A stretch of 64,000 nucleotides of DNA from Stercorarius parasiticus. Taxonomy: Eukaryota > Chordata > Aves > Charadriiformes > Stercorariidae. Positions 49,101-61,500 of this stretch are shown here, piece by piece (position 1 is the first letter of the stretch; each line of letters opens with the position of its first letter). The stretch covers positions 62,345 through 126,344 of the forward strand of contig VWZL01004375.1 of NCBI GenBank assembly GCA_013396915.1, read 5' to 3'. A program made the position numbers and the translations under genes. The notes beneath the pieces are model-generated. The model ran no database searches. It was not told the origin of the DNA and worked only from the letters and a program-made list of their open reading frames with translations.

Positions 49101-51706
49101 AGGTATTTGAGAACTGTGCAAAGTAGCAAAGTACTTTTATTTTTTTTTAAATTAGTCACCAAGATGGCAGAATTAGACTTTCCCAGATTTTCCACTGAAA
49201 TTCCATGCAAAGTTAACATTTGTAACTGATCCTGCTGATAACTGTAGTTTTTGAGCACGTAATAAGTCATCTGAGAAAAAATCAACCTTTTTAGAAAAGT
49301 CTCCTATGAGCTCTGTCCTTCAGGATTGCCAACGTTGTAGAACAGATTACTTTTAGAATTTCTCCTCTGCTTTCAAAAAACTGAGCATGAACAAGATCTG
49401 AAACATGTGTTCTCAAGTGCCAGTTTTCCAACCTCTGACAGAGATAATAAAGTGAAAAGTGTAAAAAGATAAGGTAATTACCACTACCTTTTCTTAGCTT
49501 TTAAAGCAGATTATGAAGTATAATTTACTGCCCGTTCAATTATTAGAGTGATATTCCGTTACAGGAAGAAGCCTATGTTTCTTGCGTGTACAAATATTTA
49601 GATTACTTTCATGATTTTTGGAAGCAATGATACACTTCATAAGCAATGATACATTTCTACATTAAGATCAGAACTGAACCTTGAGTTGATTCTCTTGCTT
49701 GCTCCCGGTGATTTCAGTGGGACTGCAATTTCAGTTTCCTTGACACATTGGTCTGGCAACATGCTCAGTAAAAGCGAAGGAACACAAGTAAGAAAAATCT
49801 CAGGTTTTTAAATCAGACACTTGCAGTTCTCATAAAGTGGGACCAGAGCATTCTGGACTGGAAAAGGGTGAAGGGAAGAAGGAGATGGGATCGTTAGGGA
49901 ACAACGCAGATCCCATGTTCCCATGTGAGGAGGATGTAGTAAAGCTTTTGTTCAGCAAACCCATCAGTTTGCCAATCACTCCTGCGCATTGTCGTGCTCT
50001 CGAGTTCAAAAGGGAAAACCTGCATATAGAAAGTCACCCAAGTATTAAAGTGATGTCAGAGACCCCACACTTGTTTGAGCTCTAAGCTGCCCAAATGTCT
50101 TATTAAAAACTCTCCAAGCCTTGAAAACACTTTTTTATTTTGTGGGAAAGAAAAGATTTTAATGGCCCAATTTCTTGCTTCCACAAACATGTTTAATAGC
50201 TTCTGAGTTTCTGAACACAGGGAAAATATACTCAATGACCTAAGACAGCAATTTAAATAACACTTTTAAACTTTAGCCTGCTCTGTAATGTCTCTTAGTA
50301 ATTTAATAGAAGCCTTTGTACCTCATTAATTATTAAATGAATGTGTTTTCCTTACAACTTGGAGTCTTACTGACCCAGTCTACACGGTATCTAAAAGTTG
50401 CAGCTACCTTGCACATAGTAATAAAAAGAAGTTATGAAGTGCAGAGCTGACTAGTTATTTTAAAGTGCGAGCATTTCCAGGTGAGACTGTGTGGTCACCT
50501 TTGGCGATCAAGGGGCTCCAATAGCATGGATAGAGTGAGTCTTGATTTAAAGAACTGCAGTTCTTGTACCAGTGCATGAAATAGACCCTTAGCCCAGGCA
50601 AGAGAAAAAGCTAAATATGTTTTCAGAGTAAAAATTCAAAGCTAAATATATGAAAAAAATTAATTTCTGAGGCTGAGAACGGTCCTTTGCATTGTATTCA
50701 CTGCAGTGCAGGTGTATGGCAGAGGTGGGCCCCACAGTCCCCAAATGTAGGGCTAATTTTTGTACAGAATAATTGCAAAAGGGATATAGGCACAGTTTAG
50801 TAAAGCTGTACTATATTGTTGCAGAGTGAATCTGTTTCTCTGCTCAGTGCTATAGTTTTGAGCACTTTCCTTGAAATTTGGTGAGCTGCTGAAACAAAAT
50901 TGTACAACCAGCTCTTTAGATTCCAAATTTTTCATTTACATGATGTGTTTTTTCTAGTAAACCAATAACTGAGGAAACAAGAAAATCTCTACAGATAACA
51001 TTCTCCACAGTTTTACCACTTACTTATGTGAATGACTGTCTGTTTTGGACACAAGGTTGCTGGGAAAAGAGAATAAAAGAGAAGCCGGAGCTAAGAGGAC
51101 ATGGTTTCTTTATCAGCTTCCAATGTCCTGGTGCAGTTATGCTAGTTTAGAGACACATAAAATTTGGAGTCTCACACCTCTATAAGAATTGTATATTCAG
51201 CAGAGCGTTATATACTGAACCTATCTTTTTTTTTTTTTTTTCCCCCAGAAATAATTCTTTAGCCAAAAACGAAGGATAAAGGTTAGAGGAAAGATGTAGG
51301 AAAAAAAAAAAAAAGAAATTATATGTTATGCCATGATGTTGTCTCCTGGCAACTGATCTACCTGTCCCCAATGTCTCATTTAGCAAAATAGGCTGTATCA
51401 TAACAAAAAAATCCCCCTAGGAATCAAAAAGACAGAAAAAAATCCAAATTTCCTAAACAGAGCTTACCTATTTTATTTCCTTCTCATAACAGACTTAGGA
51501 ATTCCCAAGCAACTGTATAGAGCTTTGCCTAAGGGACCTGAACTAACTTTTATACTTTACTATTATTCTAAGCACCCTTTGAGATCACATCTCTGTTCTG
51601 CCAGGCACTGAACAAATGCACAGGTGGAGATACTTCCTGACCCAGAAACCATATACTCCAAATAGAAGGAGAAATAAAAGCATTAATACATATTAAGATC
51701 ATTGCC
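46141..51706. other. Unique AT-rich DNA, no gene recognised
   Basis: No element or exon is supported. A 19-base unit (starting AAGCAATGATACA) is repeated in tandem at 49622-49659 with three differences. A T16 tract (51226-51241) and an A14 tract (51301-51314) lie about 60 bases apart and could pair. The 82-codon frame at 49837-50085 has fairly even amino-acid use but no recognisable domain and no splice-site support. Confidence 0.55.
51702..51706 (+). repeat. Target-site duplication, left copy
   Basis: TTGCC directly precedes the TG end of the LTR and is repeated at 52510-52514 directly after its CA end. A sixth base (A) is ambiguous because the LTR itself ends in A. A five-base duplication fits ERVL- or gammaretrovirus-like integration; six would fit ERVK-like elements. 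Confidence 0.8.
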
Positions 51707-51926
51707 TGTCGTGGTTTAATCCCAGCCAGCAGGTAGGACCACACAGCCACTCGCTCAATTCTTCCCCTTTTCCCCAGAAGGGCAGAGAAAAGAGGGAGAA
51801 AAGGAGGGAAAAGGAAAAAAAAAATATTGTGGGTTGAGATAAAGACAGTTTAATAGAAAAGTAACGGAAAAGGAAAAAATATTAATATTAATAATAATAA
51901 TGGTAAAAGAATATACAAGCTAAAGT

Positions 51927-52185
51927 AATACAACACAAGTCACTCTCATCACCCAGTGAACTGGTTGCCCAGCCCACCCTGAGCAGCAATTGCTGATTCC
52001 TGCCCCCCTGCCAATCCCCTTTTATATACTGAGCATGACATCTATGGTATGGACTATTCTGTTGACCAGCTTGTTCCTTTTATGCTCCCTCTCAGCTTCT
52101 ATGGGAAGCCGAAGAAGTCGTTGACTAATATAACCATCACCTGTCAACAACTAAAACAATATGCATTGTCGATAGTCTTTTCACA
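51927..52185. repeat. 259-base duplicated LTR segment, copy 1
   Basis: This segment begins 'aatacaacacaagt' and ends 'gtcttttcaca'. It is repeated in direct orientation at 52187-52445 at a constant offset of 260. I see one difference (C at 51950, T at 52210). It carries the TATA box of the LTR, so the assembled element has two. Confidence 0.95.
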
Positions 52186-52186
52186 N
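52186..52186. other. Single unknown base between the duplicated segments
   Basis: A lone N sits exactly at the junction of the two 259-base copies. Assemblers place a single N where two contigs were joined with an overlap they could not merge. This suggests the duplication is an artefact, for example two alleles or a failed contig merge. Confidence 0.9.
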
Positions 52187-52445
52187 AATACAACACAAGT
52201 CACTCTCATTACCCAGTGAACTGGTTGCCCAGCCCACCCTGAGCAGCAATTGCTGATTCCTGCCCCCCTGCCAATCCCCTTTTATATACTGAGCATGACA
52301 TCTATGGTATGGACTATTCTGTTGACCAGCTTGTTCCTTTTATGCTCCCTCTCAGCTTCTATGGGAAGCCGAAGAAGTCGTTGACTAATATAACCATCAC
52401 CTGTCAACAACTAAAACAATATGCATTGTCGATAGTCTTTTCACA
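52187..52445. repeat. 259-base duplicated LTR segment, copy 2
   Basis: This is the direct repeat of 51927-52185 with one visible substitution. The sequence that follows (ccaaatctgaaacacagcaac...) continues the LTR normally, whereas copy 1 is cut off by the N. Confidence 0.95.
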
Positions 52446-52509
52446 CCAAATCTGAAACACAGCAACCACTAGAAAGAAAATTAACTCTATCCCAGCTGAA
52501 CCCAGGACA

Positions 52510-52514
52510 TTGCC
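52510..52514 (+). repeat. Target-site duplication, right copy
   Basis: TTGCC follows the CA terminus of the LTR and matches 51702-51706. Together the two copies define the integration site and support a single insertion event. Confidence 0.8.
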
Positions 52515-55500
52515 ATATAGTAACTCAGCTGTGGAACTGGAATGAAAAAACAGTTGTATCAGGTCAGACTAAAAGACCTATATCCTAATAGGGCATGTAA
52601 TAAAGGACACATGCTAAAACACAGTCTAAACTAGTGCAACTATACAGCAATAGTTCTCTACACACAGTCATCCAGCCTCCTGTGTATCAAGGACTTCCTG
52701 AGCCACAGGTGGTGTCTTTGTGTTTAATAGCCCTGGATTAAGTTTTTCTTCAATAACTTAGTCCAAATGAATTATTTTAAAGTCTATGTAACCTTTAGAA
52801 ATGCGTGTTCCCAATACCTGAATGAGTACTACATAAGCTAGCCATATAAGCCACATAAGCACATCCACTGCTGTAGACATGAGTGCTATTATCATCCTGG
52901 GATTTCAGCACCTTAAAGACTGAGGAACAAGACTCTGCCTGCTGGGAACTGACGATTTTTCCTATCCCTCAAGTGTCTGAATTCCTCATCACTACATTAT
53001 GCAAAGCACCTCCTTGGTAGTACTTGATGTGATGATTCAGTCAAGGATCACACTTTTACTGTAGCTGGTGTTGAACCTTTTGATATTTAAAGAGTATCTG
53101 GAATACTTCCCAGTCTATACATCTGCCCATCTAATTTAGATTTCGTCAAATAACGTTTCACTGGGATGCTACAAGGATGATTAAGAGCCTTAGTACCAAT
53201 ACTACACCACTTTCACTCTCTGTCAAACCACCATGGGCTGTACTTTAAAGAAAATCAGGCAGATGGCTGGATGGCCAACAAATATGCGACAAAATACTTC
53301 TTCTAGATATTTGCAGTTTAACATGTGCTAGTGTTTATCCGTCTGTAGAACAAGCCACCTGCCAGTTGTTTGAGTGATATGACTGGCTAAGCATTGTTAA
53401 GAACTTTATAATAACAGCAGCAATAACAGGGCTAAAAGAAAAGAAAAAGTTGTGTGCAAGGTATGCACACTGATGGCTTTTGCAGACAAAAAGTGCAAAT
53501 TAAGACTCAGAGGAAAGCAATCTTATGTTGCCAAAATATTTATCCACGGCATGCATTATCTGTACAATTCAGAAACACGTACACCACTACTACATTAGAC
53601 AATTTGCTGACAAGATGTGGAAAAGGCTATAACACTATAACGTCTGTGCACTTTCTTGGTTACTATGCTGAGGCAGAAGTGCATGCGTACATTTTCAAAA
53701 GTAGTTATACAGCTGATTGTCAGCAATTCATTCTCTAGCATTTCTGCTGCATACCCTTCATTCAATTAACCCCAGAGCCATCAACACTTGGAGGCAAAAG
53801 TGAAAATAAAATCTTTGCAGCATGCAATGGAAGCAGACATCATTTAGTAATACATGTGTCTAGGGTAGTAAAGATACCTCACTAGAAAGATCAACGGGAC
53901 TCAAATCATAAAGGGACTTGTGACATTAGGTAATGCTCCTCATTCTATTACAGATTAGGTGCCTGTACAGGGCTTTAAAAATCCTCTCAGTTCCTGTTTT
54001 GGAGAGAATTCAGCAAAATCTCTGCATGGTCTGTTTGAATGTACTTTGAAACTTTAAACACATTTCTATTCATATTAGTAAAATTCTGTATCTGCATTCA
54101 TAAAAGCGTTTTTATTTCTAGTAATTTTTCCTCAGCCTTTCAGTGCTGCCAGTGATATTGCTGGATCCCAGGTGTTATGCAATACCTAAGTGAGGTGTAA
54201 ATGAGGAATTGGAGAAGATGGTGTGTGGTGGCACTAACAGGTTACTTTTCAAGGGTAAGCAAGGTATACTAGCCCGAGTAGGTAAAGCACTGAGATCCTA
54301 GCTAGTTTCAACGTCCTTCTTGGGATGCTACGTCCCATAGCATGATCTAAGATCCCTTGTGCTAGAGTACACAAAAAATATTCTTTTGTATAGACATTTT
54401 TGGCGCTCACAGCGTATGCAAATATTAGTGGCCTAACGCTCAGTGACGGCCTTCTCCCTGTTCCTTTTCAGATTAAACTGAAAATAAAATGAACGCTGCC
54501 CAGCTCCATCTACTCTTTCCTTAGAATAAGGAAGGTTGCAAACAGAAAAACGCCTAAGAGACATGTATTGCTGAAAGATGAATTCTTTCATAGTAGTCTG
54601 CAAAACAGATGTTAGAGTTTCTCCAGTGACATCAAATCAAGCACAGTGCATTCAGGTTCACTTGGATCTGCATTCCCATATCCTTTGTTTGATACAGATG
54701 CCCTGTGCCAAGAATGCAAACTGTTCATCAGCCAAAAGCAGGCGCCCACAACACGTTCAAATGAAATCTTGAGGAGAATGGGAAAAACAAAAAGTTATGT
54801 CCAGGCATACAGAAGCCTATTTATTATTATAAGCTCTGCCCACTCCTGCAAAGAGCCTTCTTAGCTATAAATCTTTACCAATAGTTTCCTTTCTAAACCC
54901 TATTATATATTATTCATTACTAGACTCCAAGTCCCCAGTCAGGATGTTATTATGTTTTAGAACTATGCTGATGATTTTCCTCAGCTCTCTGAATTGAGAG
55001 GTACAGGGGGAAAAGACTTGATTGCATTGCCAAGTTTATTGCGGTGTAGAGGGTTGTGAGGCGCAGAAAGGATACAGCCACTTTATTTCTTTTCCTGCCA
55101 TTTTTGGACCTTTCCTGCCAAAATGTGAGAGCAGGATTATGCAGCTGCTGGAGCTCCCCAGTCACAGGGAAGGCTCTCTGCATTTTCATTCTGCACATCC
55201 CTGTTAGCAGATGCTTGGCTTGGTACATTTTATGCTATGCAGATCAAACCACAGCAGACAGGTCTTGAATTGAATTACCAGTTTTGCAGCTCCACTGGAG
55301 AGGTCTCTGGTTACTAGCAATTTCCATATTTGTTAGCTCTACCCAGTCACAACAAACTCCTCCAAATAAAGAGAGGATTACCCAATATTGATCTGTTGCC
55401 TGCCAAACTCTAGCCCAGGTCAAACTGAAATAGTGGAGATGTAATCCTCTGAAATGAGGGTCTTAAAATGAATTTGCAATAATAGTAGTTTGCTAAAGTA

Positions 55501-58500
55501 GTATTATAGTTGCATTGGAGACAGAGCAACAATCTGAAAAATTAGCATAAAAAAATGAACTCTCGTACAGCACAGGAACACAGTGGTCAAGGGCTGAAAA
55601 CACCCACACTTTCAATTTTTGCATTAAAGATGCTGAGACAAACTTTCAGTTTTTGCAAGGTCTTGCTCAACTCAAAGAAATTAATATTCAAGTGAGATTC
55701 TTCAATGTAACTACCTCATGCATAATGAACACGAATGAACCTCAATGAATACCTGAATTTTACTTTACTATCATTGCCTGCTGCTTCAACAAAAGGAATT
55801 GAATTTGCATTGGGGATGGGTGTCCTTTGCCTGGGCTGGTGCTGGACTTTGTGGATCCTAGGGTGGCTCTTACGTCTAGTTGAAATCACAACTTTATACA
55901 TATACAACGACTACCTCATTGTCTGCAAGACATGAACAAAATGTCATTGTGCTCTGAAGTTTGTTTAAGTCTAGGAATGTGTGAGGTCTGAGAGCTGGAA
56001 ATACAATGAACTGAAAATTCGCACAAAGGTAGGACCGTTGAGAGTGAAAGGTAAGGAATAGGACCGCATTCACCAACACAGTATATCCACCTGTACAGGG
56101 TCTGGGATAGGTTAGACCTTCCTCGTGCTATCTGAGCCCAAACAGAGCATTTCCTGTAACGAAAATTGCACCTGTCTCTTCTGTGGGAGTTTCCAAAATA
56201 AGCTATTCCACAAATGAGCTTTGGGGATCTAGGCAAGAAACACTTATTACACCTTATAAACTTCTTTCTACAAGTTGCAGTCATGTTGTTTGTGTTGAAA
56301 TATGGGTTTGGGAAAAAAAAAATAAGCAAACAACGACCAAGCAAACAAAAAAGCTCAATCCTCTTTCCCCCAAATATTTAAGGTCAGAGAAAAAGGAAAA
56401 AAAAATTCCATTGACAACGTTTATGAGGAATGAAGAAGTGACAAGACTCAGAAAGATTACCAAGATTTGAAGTATCTATTTTGTTTTTGCAATGAAGTTG
56501 GCAAACTTAATCGCAAAAGTACAGTAGAAGACACAGCTACTTAGTTCTCAATACCTTTTTTAGGAATAGATAACATCAAAGGCACAAAAAAAAAGAAAGC
56601 ACAGTGGAAGAGAAGAGTTTTTGAGACAGAAGGAGCAGTAGTATGGCTCCTTCACCAGTACAGGAGGACCCTCTGAACAATGAACTGGTGGCAATAACGT
56701 AGCAACTAATAAGAAAGCACATGTAAGGAGCCGGAGTTTAGTTTAATTTGGGAAAACAGGAAGATTACCATGAGAGTGGCTGCACCTTTTGCATTAGGTG
56801 TTTTAAAGCAGACAGTGTTGCCGTGATGGGAAGCACGGAGACACGTAAGTGAACCAGGAAGGAAGAGATGCAGAATTTTTTCATATGTCTAAAGACACTC
56901 TGGGGGCCAACACCAACAGTAACAATAAATCTAATTTGTATTATGGAAAAGCCAATGATAGCTGAACGTTATTAGGAAAAGGCTCTCTGGTGAAATCACA
57001 ATGGATATGGGTAACCAAGTGTGTCCATTTGGGACTTAGTGGATAAATCTGTATACCTAAATCAAAAAAAAACAAGGGCAGAGGCTCTGTAGTGGTCCAA
57101 TATCATCAACACCATCAGACTGTTAATACAGTTCCTGCAGTTTTAGCCCAAGATGAATACTAGTCTTCCAAGCAGTGTCTGGGGATGGTGTGAGGTTGGC
57201 CCAGGCCAGGGATGTTCAGAGATGTCCAACAGAGCCAATAGAGGTGCCACCCCCAGTAGAGATTCCCCAGAAGCTGGCCTTGGACACACAGTCCCCTAAA
57301 GACACCTACACACACACACACTCTTAGATGAGTGTTGCACCTGGACAATGTTCATACTCCTGTAACCTAATGCAGTGCAATTTGTAAAATAAATGTGAAA
57401 AGGATATGTTTTTTGCGTATACCAACAAACAGAATCAGACTTCAAGTCATAAACATCAGCTACGGGGTGGGGGGAAGCAGGTACCATAAGTATGAGCGTC
57501 TGAATTCATTTCAGACTCAGAGAGCTGCTATTAATGTTCTTCAAGAAAGTAAAGTATTTAAGATAATGAAAAGCATATTGCAAACGTTGCTAGTTTCATT
57601 TGTTTACTGCTTTCACAAACTACTGCAAAGAACTTGTTAAAGGAAACTAATTGGAACAGATTCCGTGTCCATGTCCAGTTTCTTTTATAATTGCTGAAGT
57701 CACTGAATTGGCATGAAACAGCTCCTATTTAATCTGTCTGATTAAAAAGGGCACTTTCTCTTGCTGTACTCATTGGAGTGGAAATGAATTGTTCGCTGTC
57801 ATGCACCAGGCTGTTCCCTTCATTTGATAAACCAAAGGATTAGGCAAATTCAGTCAAGGAGTCTCGAGGACTCTTCCCTCCCTCTATTCCCTTCATACCA
57901 TGAGGTGAAACACTGTACTGATTATGAGACCTCCTTTTAATTTTTTGATTACATGAATTAATTGGCCTGTCAAACTGGACTGCATTTATCCCAGTCAATT
58001 CTTCAGTAAATTATTTTCACATAAGTACTTTCCTTATCTGAAAGGAGGATACAAATTTCTTTGTCTTAAAGAAAGCTCGATATAGAATGCAAGAAAGTGT
58101 TTCATTCATGATATCCCTTCTTTCATGATTAAAATGAAAAGTGTGGGGCTGGAGAGCCCTGGTCTGCTACTGTCTCACAAATTATCTAAATATTATCAGC
58201 TGTGTGAAGTGGGAGGAAACCATTGGGTTTATTTGGCAGTGCACTATACCTATACCAATGGTATTGGCTGCAAAAGTGGGAGGGAGCATGGAGAGGTCAG
58301 GCCTGGAAAAGTTGTGGGGTTATCATCTGGGCAATTCAGAAAATCTACAACACACTGAACAAGGAAACTCAGTCTTCAGGTGTGCTATAAACACAAAGGC
58401 CATGTGTCGCGAAGCACTTGGGGGAAGAAAAACCTTTCACATAAAGCTCTGTACCTGTATGTACTAGAGACATCATAATAAACCTATTATTTCTAACACC

Positions 58501-61500
58501 TGCGCACTTTTGGGATGCTCTTGGGACTCTGAAGTCTGCAGCCAACTAGTCTCTGTGTCCTCACAGCTCTGCCCTGTACCATCCTCCCACCTCCTGCACT
58601 ATGTTTCTACCTTGGAAACACAAACTGCAAGGCTGAGGCTGCACAGCAGCTTTCAGCATGACTCAAAACCTAGGAGAGGAACCTACAAAACGGTCAAAAT
58701 CGCTACCGTTACCATGAGTGGGTAAATGCATGGCATCACACCACAGTGATCACCGCTTGTGCACATCACCTCTGAAATATGGAACAGGTGATTAGGCAGT
58801 GCTGAGAGAAAAAGAAGAAAGAAAAAAATGTCATCTTTTTTTTTCCCCCCAAAGACCAAAGAGAAAACGGTGGGCAGAATAGCAAAACTGCAAGAGTTTC
58901 AACCAACTTTAGGTCTCACAAAAAGAAATAACCTTTTCTTTTTTTTGCTTGTTTGTTTGCTTGCTTTTCTCCACTAAAGATCCAAAAAAGATCTCCCTGT
59001 TGGTAAATTAATAGGTGTTTTTTTTTCTAGGAAACAGACACAAACTACCTTTTCTGGAATGGAAAAGGTCCCCCTCATTTTTTCCACTTCCCCAAAAAGA
59101 AGTCAGTCATGACTTCCATGCCTAAAAATCATAGCAATTGCAGGTCCAGGAAGTGTGGGCACTTACAGAAGCAGCTAGAAGTCCACACAAAGCAAGCATA
59201 ATGTAATTTTTTAGAGGTGAGTCGCCTGCTGCAGAGATGCGGGACCTACCAGTTAACATGCCAAGTATGAATTAGAAAGGAGTTAATGTTATTTTTGGCA
59301 GAATGCCTTAGCCTCGGCATGATTTGATAAAACACTTACTCCCCTTAAAATAAAAGGCCTTATCTTAACTTTAAAGACTCAATTTACTTCAGTGTGTCAA
59401 ACATGCTTGGAATATCACCTCTCCTCTTTCAAGCAGCTTATCGGTATCCCAGACACTGACTCCTGGAGACAAGAAGTCTGTGATATTCAAGCTGACTCGT
59501 TTCTGAACAGGACTAAAATTCAAGCTTTCTAGGAACGGCGGGTGCTTTTGTTTCCTTGGAGATAGAGTGACCACCAGACCACCGAGCTGAGCTCCTGTGA
59601 CCCCAATCTAAACAGCTGTCGCGCTTTCCAGCAAAAAGAGGCTGGAAGCAGAGACACAGATGTAGTAAAGCAACCCCATTCTCTTCCAAACGCTTGTGAT
59701 ATTTTTCATCCCTTTGCAGGAAATTTGGTCAAAAAATGCTCCGAAGCTTTGTGTTTTGCTCTGCATTATTTGCAGAATAACTTGATTGCGCACACAAAGC
59801 CTGACAATCAGGGACTGTGTTCTTAGATTTTTTTGGCTACGGTTATCCAGCTTGCATTCCCTTGGGAAGCCATCTCAAGCGTGATCATGCTCCTCCTTGC
59901 AAATTTTTTTGCATAAATGCATCGTCCATGACTTTAGCCAATCATAATTTATTTGTAGGGTTGGATTAAAAAGAGAGGATCTTATCTCTTATATTGTCCA
60001 CAGAAATGGCTTTTCCCCTTGCCCTAAAAGTATAAACAGAAGCTAGACCGTAACAAGTTTTCCTGTTCAATATTTGGAGATAACAATTCTGCGATGTATC
60101 AATTGCCAGTGAGGTTCTTTCTGAGAGTGCTGTTAATAGTTTTCTGTCCCCGTCCTTGTTTCTCCCCATCCTGCCAAATTCTTTCATGAACGATTCTTCT
60201 ACTATTTATACTCTTCAGATCCGTAAGGAAATAGGGAGCAGGACTCCAATAGCTTGTTGGGCCATTCATGACGGTCATGCTTAGTATTTCCCGCTGGCTG
60301 TTTGGAGGTACCTATGGGCAGCTACAGATCTTCCTGATGTGAGATGCAACAGCCGCAGATTTTAAATGATTTGGACACTTCTATTCCAAATCAGGCAGAA
60401 GAAGGAAATGCTCATGGCTCTTAAACCCCCCAAAGGAAACCATGCCTTGATGCAATCACAAACCAAACTTTGCAACATTAGCAGCAAGCTGTGAAATTTT
60501 ATAACTTAAAGTGCACTGGTATTATCTTATTCCTTAGTTGCAGGAGTGATTTTTCCTAATAGGACTTTCCCTGCACACTCTTGAGGGCAACAAAGCTGAG
60601 TGAGTTTTTTGGTAAATAAGCCAGTGGGCTCCAGTTGTGTTGCACGAAATCTCTCTTGCATTTTTTATCTGTTCTTAGGGCAAATTTGTCTCTTAGACCC
60701 TCTGTAACTCCAACAAAATCAATTGGACCGCCTGATGAGCAATTCAGAGGTGAATTCAAACCTCTGAGACACAAGTGATCCCTAACTAATTAACCTACAA
60801 ACATTCTTGTGCATTGACAATTTGCCAAGGTATAGTCTGTATTGAAGATACAAATCCATCAACATTTATGAAGTTTTCTCTTGGTTAAAACTGTATTCTC
60901 AGGTACAAGCCTTCTCCCAGAATCAGTGCTGAAGTGAACCAGTGTCCACCCCTGAAAAGCAAGGATTTGTCCCATGGAACATCCAATGGCAGAATAGCAA
61001 CTTAAAAAGCAGTTAATAAACAGAACCGTTGAGGCTCTGTTTTCCTTGCCAGGGTTCATAATATTTGATAATGGCAAATCTGAGAGGATTACTGTTCTGA
61101 AAATAGCACTTAACACTTAGCAGGAGGGGTTCCGGGTTCACAGCATTGCAATGCCTTACAGTATAAACTTGAACAACTTTCATCCCTACCACTCCTAAAA
61201 ATTTGCTGTAAACTTTGACAGCAGACCTTCACACCTTCACCAGCACACCTGCACATCCACAGTATTTAACAATAAGACAGTGAAGATTAATATATATCCC
61301 TAGGCTCATCTGTTTAACGCTGACCGCACCACCAGCAAAAACCAGTGAAAACCCATGAGAAACCTCAACGGTTTGAGGAAGGGTCACTGAGAGCATCAAA
61401 GGCAACGCTGCTGCAGGAAGCATTTTCACAGGCAAAACCTGATTCTGGAAAAGGATGCCCTTTTCACCCTTATGGCCTGAGATAAATTTGTATAGGTGTT

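Larger units (their letters stand above)
51707..52509 (-). mobile_element. Solo LTR of an avian endogenous retrovirus
   Basis: The element starts TGTCGTGG and ends CCCAGGACA on the plus strand, giving TG...CA ends on either strand, and is bounded by a TTGCC target-site duplication. Read minus it has the expected order. The start is TGTCCTGGG, followed by 'gctgggatagagttaatttt', a TATA box (TATATAAAAGGGG, minus, about 52018-52030 and again about 52278-52290), a polyadenylation-type TATTAAA (51849-51855) and 'gtctttatctcaaccca'. No gag, pol or env, primer-binding site or polypurine tract adjoins it, so recombination between two LTRs removed the interior. The family is common in bird genomes; I do not assign a class with certainty. 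Its length of 803 bases is inflated by an internal 259-base duplication; without it the LTR would be about 543. Confidence 0.92.

Noticed and set aside
49837..50085. 82-codon plus-strand frame with fairly protein-like composition
   Set aside because: There is no known family, no acceptor or donor at sensible positions, and it is too short to judge from one sequence.
55916..56344. 142-codon minus-strand frame with several cysteines
   Set aside because: The cysteine spacing does not match a zinc-finger or secreted-peptide pattern I know, there is no signal peptide, and frames overlap on the other strand.
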